Source of the DNA: Oscillospiraceae bacterium
Lineage (GTDB): Bacteria; Bacillota; Clostridia; Oscillospirales; Ruminococcaceae
Length of the DNA stretch: 43,067 bases
Assembly: GCA_017439985.1 (NCBI GenBank)
Contig: JAFSIC010000006.1
Span: 1 to 43,067 of the forward strand
Direction: 5' to 3'
Position 1 is the first letter of the stretch. Every line of letters starts with the position of its first letter. This document shows, piece by piece, positions 26,429-32,730 of the stretch. Position numbers and translations under genes: made by a program. The notes under the pieces are model-generated. The model was not told the origin of the DNA and searched no databases. It worked only from the letters and a program-made list of their open reading frames with translations.

Positions 26429-26462
26429 TCAAAATCCCAATCCTTAGTGATTGGGATTTTGA
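26429..26462 (+). terminator. Perfect hairpin between tRNA-Gln and tRNA-Pro
   Basis: TCAAAATCCCAATC (26429-26442), loop CTTAGT, GATTGGGATTTTGA. The stem is 14 perfect pairs and the T-run is only four. It may be a weak terminator or an RNA-processing element, since no good promoter is seen for tRNA-Pro alone. Confidence 0.6.
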
Positions 26463-26484
26463 CTATCCGGAAATATTTTTCCAA

Positions 26485-26561
26485 CGGGGTATAGCGCAGT
26501 TTGGTAGCGCGCTTGGTTCGGGTCCAAGAGGCCGTGGGTTCGAATCCCGCTACTCCGACCA
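26485..26561 (+). tRNA. tRNA-Pro (anticodon CGG), integration target
   Basis: Acceptor CGGGGTA/TACTCCG (one G-U), anticodon stem CTTGG/CCAAG around loop TTCGGGT (anticodon CGG), T arm GTGGG-TTCGAAT-CCCGC, encoded CCA. The sequence from the last base of the 5' anticodon stem onward (26516) is repeated at 32358, so the mobile element entered at the anticodon loop and the complete gene was kept. Confidence 0.95.
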
Positions 26562-26768
26562 ACTTCGTAGAAAAGCTTGAAACCATGCGGTTTCAGGCTT
26601 TTTTTCTGTTTTATGGCAAATACGCTTGGTTTTTCTACAAATTACAACGAACCAAGAGGAGTGCCAAACGATGAAGAAAATGCCGAAAATCCGCATGATT
26701 ACGCGGGAAACTGCCACCGAAACCTTTGAGCGATTTTTGCTAACCAAGCGCGCTCACGGAATAAAAAC
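26516..26768 (+). repeat. Left 253-bp direct repeat (attL plus integrase start)
   Basis: It runs from the tRNA-Pro anticodon loop through the tRNA 3' half, a terminator and the integrase leader into codon 33 of the integrase gene. It matches 32358-32610 without gaps at offset 5,842. I find one difference (C here, T there, in the integrase leader). Confidence 0.95.
26574..26606 (+). terminator. tRNA operon terminator inside the left repeat
   Basis: AGCTTGAAACC-ATGC-GGTTTCAGGCT followed by seven T. It is copied at 32416-32448. Confidence 0.88.
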
Positions 26769-27624
26769 CAAGACTGTTGATACATACTCACAGCATTTTC
26801 ATGCAATTTCAAAGCATTTAGATACCAGTCGGGAGGTCGCAGAAATGACTTCCGAGGACTTACAGAATATGATTATTTCCATGCAGGAAAGTGCCCTTTC
26901 CCCCAACTCCATCAAGAGCTACACCATCACTTTGAAAGCCTTTCTTTCTTGGTGCAATAGTGAGGGCATTACCAATCTGAATATTGCAAAATACAAAGGT
27001 GAGGAGACCATCAAGGAAACCTATACCGATGAAGAACTGTTTATCCTGCTCCAAAAGCCGAACATGAAGAAATGCAGTTTTGCCGAATATCGGAGCTGGG
27101 TCATCATCAATTTTCTTGTAAACTGCGGTTGCCGCGCATCGACCATTCGATACATTCAAAACAGAGATGTTGATTTAGATAGTCATGTTATTTACGCACG
27201 ACACACCAAGAACCGTAAAGCCCTTGTTATCCCTCTTTGTTCTGAAATGGTTCTTGTCCTGCGGGAATACATGAAAATCCGTTGTGGAGAGCCAGAGGAC
27301 TTTCTGTTCTGCAATGAACACGGGGAACAGCTAACAGAAAATGCTCTGCGTTGTAGCATTGTAGTATACAATAGGCGGCGCGGACTCCAAAAGACAAGTA
27401 TTCATTTGTTCCGACATACCTTTGCCCGCAAATATCTGATTGACTGCGGTGGCAATGCTTTTACCTTACAGAAACTGCTTGGACACTCTACGTTGGATAT
27501 GACAAAACATTACTGTGAAATTTTCGATGCAGATATTGCAAAGAACTTTGACAGCTTTTCTCCTTTAGAGCAAATGAAAGCCTCCAAAAGTACCAAGATA
27601 CAAATGAATCCAAAACGGAGATAA
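26671..27624 (+). CDS. int: Tyrosine recombinase (integrase) of the element
   Basis: 317 residues from ATG at 26671 with AAGAGGAG nine bases upstream. N-terminal SAM-like core-binding domain (about residues 14-105), then the catalytic domain with Arg155 (NCGCRAST), Lys180, His245-x-x-Arg248 (HLFRHTF), His272 (LGHST) and nucleophile Tyr281 (TKHYCEIF). All catalytic residues are present, so it should be active. It would integrate and excise the element at tRNA-Pro. Its first 33 codons are duplicated at the other end of the element. The leader contains CTTGGTT/AACCAAG arms resembling the tRNA anticodon stem. Confidence 0.96.
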   Translation: MKKMPKIRMITRETATETFERFLLTKRAHGIKTKTVDTYSQHFHAISKHLDTSREVAEMTSEDLQNMIISMQESALSPNSIKSYTITLKAFLSWCNSEGITNLNIAKYKGEETIKETYTDEELFILLQKPNMKKCSFAEYRSWVIINFLVNCGCRASTIRYIQNRDVDLDSHVIYARHTKNRKALVIPLCSEMVLVLREYMKIRCGEPEDFLFCNEHGEQLTENALRCSIVVYNRRRGLQKTSIHLFRHTFARKYLIDCGGNAFTLQKLLGHSTLDMTKHYCEIFDADIAKNFDSFSPLEQMKASKSTKIQMNPKRR

Positions 27625-27629
27625 ACGAA

Positions 27630-27664
27630 AAAGCGAGAGGTAATACGCCTCCCGCTTTCTTTTA
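27630..27664. terminator. Terminator between integrase and GIY-YIG genes
   Basis: AAAGCGAGAGG pairs with CCTCCCGCTTT with one mismatch, between converging genes. Confidence 0.75.
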
Positions 27665-27671
27665 TATAACT

Positions 27672-28094
27672 TTATGACAAGAACTGCTCATAAATCGCCT
27701 GTTCGTCTATTTCTCGTACATCAAAGGTTTGCCAGTTCTCTTTCTTCGGAATTTGTGTGTTGAGGCACGGACGATACTCACGAATGTATTCGCCCTCTTT
27801 CTCTCCAATCTCCCAATCAATCGCTAAATAGTTTGTATTCTTTGCGTAATACAGCACTCCAAAAGTGATAGGATGTCCCTGTCGCTGAATATCTGACATG
27901 ATGCAGTATTTCTTTTTAGTCCGCAAACGGATTCCGACATAGTGTTGCGCCACACGCTTTAACATATTAGTGCTTTTTCCAATATAAACAATCGTCTTGC
28001 CTAACTGGATAAAGTAAATTCCTGCGTGCTCATATTTTTCATCATACCCTTGCCGTTTGAGGAAGTGGTACATATTATCTTGATAAGTTGCCAT
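27672..28094 (-). CDS. GIY-YIG nuclease-domain protein
   Basis: 140 residues. Gly25-Ile-Tyr27 and Tyr37-Ile-Gly39 give the motif; Arg47 and a downstream Glu (EGEYIREYRPCLN) match the catalytic positions. The fold is a small single domain as in phage or plasmid accessory proteins. It may nick or cleave DNA in replication, repair or element mobility; the exact function is unknown. Its ATG overlaps the stop codon of the upstream winged-helix gene (TAATG), so the two are translated together. Confidence 0.88.
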   Translation of the reverse strand: MATYQDNMYHFLKRQGYDEKYEHAGIYFIQLGKTIVYIGKSTNMLKRVAQHYVGIRLRTKKKYCIMSDIQRQGHPITFGVLYYAKNTNYLAIDWEIGEKEGEYIREYRPCLNTQIPKKENWQTFDVREIDEQAIYEQFLS

Positions 28095-28675
28095 TAGAAT
28101 TCAAATGTTTCCTCCTTTGCATATCCAAGTAGTTTTGCTCTTTCTTTTGTCATTGCCTCTGGACTTTTAATAAAGATTGTCTTTACTTCTGGAACTTTGA
28201 TTTCATTATTTATTCCTCCATTATTTACCGATTTTCTATTATTTATTTCTGTATTCCGTTGGTCAACGGTTTGAACGGCTGTCGTTTGACTTGTGGAGCT
28301 ACCCGTACCAATTTTATTTACCTGTCCGTCGGAAAACTCCTCACTTCTTACACGCGCTACGGATTGTGGGCGTTCATAAAATGCGTATGTGTTGCCATGT
28401 GAGTGTAGCAAATAGCCTTTATCCACTAACTTGTGGAACTGGTCATGGTAGGTGGAACGAGCCATCCCAATCGCTTCACGGATTGCCGCAGGAGAAAGCG
28501 AGAGAGTATAGTTGTTGGCGTTGCTTGCAAGATATAGATATAACATCAATGCGTGCGCTCCCAAGTCTTTCGCGGCATCCTGCCAGTTTTCATTCTTGAT
28601 TCCCAAGAAGTCCGACGTCGCGCGCTCACGATGGATGTTGATTGTTCTCTGATTAGCAAAACTATAATTAGGCAT
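28094..28675 (-). CDS. Winged-helix DNA-binding protein (replication-initiator- or regulator-like)
   Basis: 193 residues, preceded by AAGGAGGG. Residues about 30-100 form a predicted winged helix (KDLGAHALMLYLYLASNAN, then LSLSPAAIREAIGMARSTYH as the helix-turn-helix, then LVDKGYLLHSHGNTYAFYE as the wing). The rest is a polar low-complexity linker rich in Ser, Thr, Asn and Gln, ending in a short basic segment. The arrangement resembles primase- or replication-linked proteins of small mobile elements, but this is inference. It is likely autoregulated through the operator at 28707-28732. Confidence 0.65.
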   Translation of the reverse strand: MPNYSFANQRTINIHRERATSDFLGIKNENWQDAAKDLGAHALMLYLYLASNANNYTLSLSPAAIREAIGMARSTYHDQFHKLVDKGYLLHSHGNTYAFYERPQSVARVRSEEFSDGQVNKIGTGSSTSQTTAVQTVDQRNTEINNRKSVNNGGINNEIKVPEVKTIFIKSPEAMTKERAKLLGYAKEETFEF

Positions 28676-29131
28676 TTTTATGCCCTCCTTCTTCTTTTGT
28701 TTTATTGATAAATCATATATTTTTGATTTATCTTATGTATATATTGTACAAAATTTTTAATAAAAAATCAAAAAAGACCGTAAATCGGGACTGAATCTGC
28801 CCTCGTTCTTGTGGTGGGGGCGTATATTTCGGGATATTCGGAGCGGAACGACGCGAATCACAGTAGAAACGACCTGCTTCGCCACGAAATCGCATAAAAT
28901 TTGCTCGTTTTCGTGGGAATTCACTTCATAACGCTCTAAAATGAACGCAAACAAGTCATAACGCGGTGATTTTATATCAAAACGAATCGAAATACGGTGT
29001 TTGGATTTATTTTTGCAAGAATTACGCCATAATTAGAGAAGTTTCCAATACTATGCAGTCAGCTTATGGTTTTTTAATGTATTTTGTCGTATTCTGGAAT
29101 AAAATAAATCATCAAAGGAGGAATATTACCT
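28676..29131. other. 456-base non-coding region inside the element
   Basis: No convincing gene. It holds the divergent control region: a perfect 9-bp inverted repeat (28707-28732), an inverted repeat CCACGAAA/TTTCGTGG (28882-28889, 28909-28916), two copies of TCATAACGC exactly 30 bases apart (28926-28934, 28956-28964), and AT-rich stretches. Together with the adjacent winged-helix gene this could be a control or replication region. Confidence 0.5.
28707..28732. promoter_or_regulatory. Operator-like inverted repeat upstream of the winged-helix gene
   Basis: GATAAATCA, 8 bases, TGATTTATC: perfect 9-bp arms centred about 45 bases before the winged-helix start. Confidence 0.6.
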
Positions 29132-29341
29132 ATGCGTATTATTCTGGATACTGAAAAGAAAACAATCACTGTTCCTTGGAATTATGCTGATAAGCTGGAT
29201 GCAATTAATCAAATCATCAAACAAGGTGATGGTACCAAGAAGTATGATTTCAAAAGCTACCTTGAAGAAAAGTGGAATGAATGTATGGCCGATACAGATG
29301 CTCATTTGAAAGTTGCAGAGAAACCTGCAAAGCGCAAATAG
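29132..29341 (+). CDS. Small mobile-element protein of unknown function
   Basis: 69 residues with a strong AAAGGAGG site. The opening MRIILDTEKKTITVPWNYAD is a pattern I associate with small conserved proteins of clostridial mobile elements and prophages; no function is known to me. The C-terminus is basic (AEKPAKRK). It overlaps almost directly with the next HTH gene (one base between stop and ATG). Confidence 0.7.
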   Translation: MRIILDTEKKTITVPWNYADKLDAINQIIKQGDGTKKYDFKSYLEEKWNECMADTDAHLKVAEKPAKRK

Positions 29342-29342
29342 C

Positions 29343-29534
29343 ATGGGCGCGCCACGAGTAACACCGGAAGAAATTGTTGAAATGCATCGTTTGTATAGAC
29401 GCCTTGGAACGTATTCTGCTGTTGGTCGTGAGATAGGCAGAGCTGGTTCAACCGTTTCAAAATACATTCAGATGCGTGGTGTTTCTGACAATATCAGAGT
29501 GACCGTTTACAATTTGCTTAATGAAACAGCATAG
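29343..29534 (+). CDS. Small helix-turn-helix protein
   Basis: 63 residues starting ATG at 29343, one base after the preceding stop, with no good site of its own, so translation is probably coupled. Residues about 20-42 (LGTYSAVGREIGRAGSTVSK) match the helix-turn-helix of resolvase/Hin and transposase N-termini. It may be a regulator or a recombination directionality-type accessory protein; this is inference. Confidence 0.65.
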   Translation: MGAPRVTPEEIVEMHRLYRRLGTYSAVGREIGRAGSTVSKYIQMRGVSDNIRVTVYNLLNETA

Positions 29535-29585
29535 TGTCGTATACATTCCATAATTGATTTTATCCCCAAAATAAGGTAAACTTAA

Positions 29586-29626
29586 AAAAGGAACATGATG
29601 AAGATAAAACATCATGTTCCTTTTGG
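29586..29626 (+). terminator. Long perfect hairpin before the S41 lipoprotein gene
   Basis: Arms 29586-29600 and 29610-29624 pair perfectly over 15 bases (AAAAGGAACATGATG with CATCATGTTCCTTTT). The tail TTTTGG is short. It ends the small-gene pair or attenuates the next gene, whose ribosome binding site follows at once. Confidence 0.7.
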
Positions 29627-29642
29627 TATAAGGAGGGGTAGT

Positions 29643-31517
29643 ATGAAAAGATATATAGCCTTTTTACTGGCAGCATTGATGTGCACTAATTTGTGTGCTT
29701 GCGGAGCTGAACAGACAGAGCCAGAAGTAGAAGAAGTACCTGTTGAAGAGGAAGTGCAGGAACAACCTGTACCAGAAGAACCAAAGCAAGAGGAAGTTCT
29801 CGCAGAACCTGTACCAGAAGAACCGAAAGTAATAGAATACCAAGAAGCAGAGGAAATCAATTTTACAGAACTGTTAGCAGAAGTTAGTGAGAAACACAAA
29901 GAGGTAAACACTGCTGCAACAAGTTTTGAAGGCTTTGAAGATTACCTTGTAGAAGACCCATCTGCAAAAGGATTGCTTACTTATCAAGAAATTCAAGCAA
30001 TACAGGGAGAAAACCCAAAGGTTGATAGTCTGACTTATGAACAAGCAGTAGCCGATATTGACTTATATTTCCGCACACTGAAATACGGCTATGGCGCATA
30101 TTATTACTTTGGTGGTGATGAGGTCTTTGATGCGGCAAAAGAATCTGCTCTTTCAAGGATAAACGGAAAAGAAAATGTAGATTACAATGAATTAGAAAGC
30201 GCAATTAAGCAATCGGTTAATTTTATCAGAGATGGACATTTTGGCATCAATGGTCCGACATTGGTGACAAGCAGACGTTATGTGTATTTATATTGTGAGG
30301 GTCAGGAGTTTAATAAAGATGAAAATGGCTTCTACAAAGTATCCACCGATGGGGAGAAATGGTACTTCATTTCATGTGATAATGTAGAAGTATCCATTGT
30401 CCCGAGCTTAAATCAAGAGGGCAAATTGATTTACAGTCCTATTTTGTTTTCAACAAAGTCAAATTGGAGCTCTGTAATAACTCTAAGTAATGGCGAGGAA
30501 ACCATCGAAGAAGAGATTAAGTGGATATTCAGTGAGACTTATGCCGAATCTTATCACGATGATGCGGATTATAAGTTCGTTAAAGAAAGCGGTGTAGCAT
30601 ATATCTCAATCCGTAGCTTTGATACAGATATGTGTTATGCTGATTTGACACAGTTTGTTCAGGATGCAAATAAGGTACGAGATGCAGAAGTCATTATCTT
30701 TGACATTCGAGCAAATGGTGGTGGCAGTAGCCAGTGGACAAATCAGTGGACAGCATACTTTAAGGGTGAGCCATTGTTAAATATGGTTCATAGTAATAGA
30801 AATACTGCATTGAGAGACGGAGGAAATTACAGAGCATTGGGCTATGAAGAATACACTTATGGGACAACAAGAGGAACATTTGTAGCAAATGATATCCCGA
30901 TAGTTCTTTTGGTTGATAGCTCATGTGGTTCCTCAGGCGAAGATATGTTATTACGATTAATGGCAAATGAAAATGTTATTGTGGTAGGTAGCAATAGCTC
31001 CGGTTGCGATGTTTGTGGTAATGTTATGGGGTTCTCATTACCGAATTCAGGTATTTCATTTAATTTTGGAGCAAGTCTATACTTCTATAATGTAATGGAG
31101 AACATCGATAGTAAAGGATATATGCCTGATGTTTGGTGTAATCCCAAAGATGCATTAGATTTCGCCATCGAGCTGATTCGTAATTATGAATTGGTAAGTA
31201 CCGAAGCGTTGGAGGCATTTGAAACTACTTTTGAGAGTCAAAAACCTATTTCAATTAACTTACGATGGGATAATGGTGATAATATTATCTTAAAACCAGG
31301 AGTTGGTTTTGGACGCCCTCAAGGAACACAAACCTTTACTGTATTAGTCGATGGAGAACCTTACACTGATTTTCAAGTAGTTAATGAAGATGACAAAGTT
31401 TGTAAGGTAGAAATAATTGATGGAAAAATAAAGTTGATTCCTATGGTTTCTGGTGATAGTAATCTTACAATTATCATTGGAAATAATCAAGCATCATTTA
31501 GATGGCACAAAGACTAA
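29643..31517 (+). CDS. S41 (C-terminal processing protease-like) lipoprotein carried by the element
   Basis: 624 residues from the ATG at 29643 (AAGGAGGGG). Signal peptide with lipobox LCAC, then a Pro/Glu-rich spacer containing a 19-base direct repeat (29764-29782 and 29806-29824) encoding PVPEEP. The middle part has the S41 fold: VAYISIRSFDTD, VIIFDIRANGGGSSQ, and LLVDSSCGSSGED holding the likely catalytic Ser. Where CtpA-type enzymes have the general-base Lys (GKG), this protein reads SSGCDVCG, so a Lys is missing and catalysis would need another base, or is lost. The last 90 residues look like an Ig-like domain. Surface-exposed; AT-rich codons differ from the host. Confidence 0.8.
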   Translation: MKRYIAFLLAALMCTNLCACGAEQTEPEVEEVPVEEEVQEQPVPEEPKQEEVLAEPVPEEPKVIEYQEAEEINFTELLAEVSEKHKEVNTAATSFEGFEDYLVEDPSAKGLLTYQEIQAIQGENPKVDSLTYEQAVADIDLYFRTLKYGYGAYYYFGGDEVFDAAKESALSRINGKENVDYNELESAIKQSVNFIRDGHFGINGPTLVTSRRYVYLYCEGQEFNKDENGFYKVSTDGEKWYFISCDNVEVSIVPSLNQEGKLIYSPILFSTKSNWSSVITLSNGEETIEEEIKWIFSETYAESYHDDADYKFVKESGVAYISIRSFDTDMCYADLTQFVQDANKVRDAEVIIFDIRANGGGSSQWTNQWTAYFKGEPLLNMVHSNRNTALRDGGNYRALGYEEYTYGTTRGTFVANDIPIVLLVDSSCGSSGEDMLLRLMANENVIVVGSNSSGCDVCGNVMGFSLPNSGISFNFGASLYFYNVMENIDSKGYMPDVWCNPKDALDFAIELIRNYELVSTEALEAFETTFESQKPISINLRWDNGDNIILKPGVGFGRPQGTQTFTVLVDGEPYTDFQVVNEDDKVCKVEIIDGKIKLIPMVSGDSNLTIIIGNNQASFRWHKD

Positions 31518-31520
31518 GTC

Positions 31521-31552
31521 AAAAGGAGCTGATTCGTTCAGCTCCTTTTTCT
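31521..31552 (+). terminator. Terminator of the S41 lipoprotein gene
   Basis: AAAAGGAGCTGA-TTCGT-TCAGCTCCTTTTT. Confidence 0.9.
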
Positions 31553-31628
31553 CACACTTTCAATAGGGTATACCTTAATGACAAAAATAATTCACTCGTT
31601 TTTGTGTGTCACAAAACTCATATTTTAG

Positions 31629-31648
31629 TATTTGAAATATTTCAAATA
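31629..31648. promoter_or_regulatory. 20-bp perfect palindrome upstream of the serine recombinase gene
   Basis: TATTTGAAATATTTCAAATA. Its core TTTGAAATAT recurs at 31674-31683 within the promoter spacer, inside arms CATATTT/AAATATG. It is a candidate recombinase-binding (res-like) or operator site. Confidence 0.65.
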
Positions 31649-31662
31649 CATCCGCAACTCTA

Positions 31663-31691
31663 TTGACACATATTTTGAAATATGTTATTAT
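31663..31691 (+). promoter_or_regulatory. Promoter of the serine recombinase gene
   Basis: TTGACA (31663-31668), 17 bases, TATTAT (31686-31691). The spacer contains the second TTTGAAATAT copy. Confidence 0.8.
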
Positions 31692-31716
31692 GATGACAAT
31701 GAAAGGAGTGAGTTTC

Positions 31717-32277
31717 ATGCGTGTAGGTTATGTACGTTGTTCGACCTTAGAGCAGAACGAGGCTCGTCAGCTTGTTATGATGGAAGAGCAGAAAGCGGAG
31801 AAGCTGTTTGTTGACAAAACAAGCGGTAAGAACACAGAACGCCAAGAGTTCAAAGCAATGATGGCTTTTGTACGCAGTGGTGATATTGTAATCGTGGAGA
31901 GCATTTCCCGAATTGCAAGGAACACAAGAGATTTGCTATCCATCATTGAAGAACTAACAAACAAAGGTGTTGAGTTTGTCAGTTTGAAAGAAAACATTGA
32001 TACTACTACTCCTACTGGACGCTTTATGCTGACTGTCTTTGGTGCATTGGCAGAATTGGAACGAGAGAACATTCTCGAACGTCAGAGAGAGGGTATTGCA
32101 ATCGCCAAAGCCGAGGGCAAGTACAAAGGTCGAAAACCAGTAGCAGTTGATGAAGAACAGTTCAAAGCTGTCTGCAAACGATGGAGAAACGGAGAAATCA
32201 CCGCGGTTTCTGCCATGAAAGAAGTAGGGTTAAAGCCAAATACATTCTATCGCAGAGTGAAAGAATTGGAATTATAG
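31717..32277 (+). CDS. Serine recombinase, small resolvase/invertase type
   Basis: 186 residues from the ATG at 31717, preceded by AAAGGAG; the upstream in-frame part overlaps the promoter. Catalytic Ser9 in YVRCSTLEQN, with Arg in ARQ, then IVESISRIARNTRDLL and the E helix LAELERENILERQREGIAIA. The last 45 residues contain the helix-turn-helix (ITAVSAMKEVGLKPNTFYRR). Such enzymes resolve multimers or invert DNA at short palindromic sites; a candidate site is the palindrome just upstream. Confidence 0.95.
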   Translation: MRVGYVRCSTLEQNEARQLVMMEEQKAEKLFVDKTSGKNTERQEFKAMMAFVRSGDIVIVESISRIARNTRDLLSIIEELTNKGVEFVSLKENIDTTTPTGRFMLTVFGALAELERENILERQREGIAIAKAEGKYKGRKPVAVDEEQFKAVCKRWRNGEITAVSAMKEVGLKPNTFYRRVKELEL

Positions 32278-32329
32278 TTGTCAAAACAAGCGTATGCTGT
32301 AAAATGAGTAAACACGCAGTTTCATTCAA

Positions 32330-32348
32330 GGCATTGCATAGCAATGCC
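32330..32348. other. Perfect hairpin next to the right attachment site
   Basis: GGCATTGC-ATA-GCAATGCC, ten bases left of the right repeat. No T-run. Confidence 0.5.
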
Positions 32349-32357
32349 AAGTGCGTC

Positions 32358-32610
32358 GTTCGGGTCCAAGAGGCCGTGGGTTCGAATCCCGCTACTCCGA
32401 CCAACTTCGTAGAAAAGCTTGAAACCATGCGGTTTCAGGCTTTTTTTCTGTTTTATGGCAAATACGCTTGGTTTTTCTACAAATTATAACGAACCAAGAG
32501 GAGTGCCAAACGATGAAGAAAATGCCGAAAATCCGCATGATTACGCGGGAAACTGCCACCGAAACCTTTGAGCGATTTTTGCTAACCAAGCGCGCTCACG
32601 GAATAAAAAC
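32358..32610 (+). repeat. Right 253-bp direct repeat (partial tRNA-Pro plus integrase start)
   Basis: Copy of 26516-26768. It begins with the 3' 46 bases of tRNA-Pro including CCA (32358-32403), which lacks the 5' half and cannot be a working tRNA. Then follow the terminator, integrase leader and 32 integrase codons. Identity stops abruptly at 32610. Confidence 0.95.
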
Positions 32611-32641
32611 TTGTAAACCTGTTTGCTTTCTGATACAATAA
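32513..32641 (+). pseudogene. Truncated integrase start, remnant of a second element
   Basis: ATG at 32513 with the same AAGAGGAG site. The first 33 residues equal those of the intact integrase; after the repeat ends the frame continues with unrelated residues (CKPVCFLIQ) and stops at 32639-32641. It is the stub left when most of a second, nearly identical element was lost. Confidence 0.85.
32611..32639 (+). promoter_or_regulatory. Promoter of the MFS gene at the repeat boundary
   Basis: TTGTAA (32611-32616), 17 bases, TACAAT (32634-32639). The -35 begins at the first base after the repeat. Confidence 0.65.
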
Positions 32642-32730
32642 ATCCAGATACAGGAAAACGGAGGTTTTGTTATATGTAGTTTCGCCAATGGCGTCAAAAT
32701 ATATAACAATTTCATATTGAGGTGAAAATC

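Larger units (their letters stand above)
26516..32357 (+). mobile_element. 5,842-bp integrative element in tRNA-Pro
   Basis: It is bounded by direct repeats beginning in the tRNA-Pro anticodon loop. Contents in order: tyrosine integrase (+), GIY-YIG protein (-), winged-helix protein (-), structured non-coding region, two small coupled genes (+), S41-type lipoprotein (+), serine recombinase (+). There is no relaxase, coupling protein, type IV secretion gene or phage structural gene, so it cannot conjugate by itself. Base composition is visibly more AT-rich than the flanks, especially 28.7-31.6 kb. Confidence 0.9.

Noticed and set aside
28757-28954. 65-codon minus-strand frame in the element's non-coding region
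   Set aside because: TTG start without a ribosome binding site and an unremarkable sequence.
28966-29154. 62-codon plus-strand frame overlapping the start of the 69-residue gene
   Set aside because: No ribosome binding site, and it runs over the strong site of the real gene at 29132.
32358-32403. Second tRNA-Pro
   Set aside because: Only the 3' 46 bases are present; the 5' acceptor and D arm are missing, so it is an attachment-site fragment.
26516-32610. Insertion sequence or composite transposon
   Set aside because: No transposase and no terminal inverted repeats; the direct repeats start in a tRNA gene and the integrase is a tyrosine recombinase.
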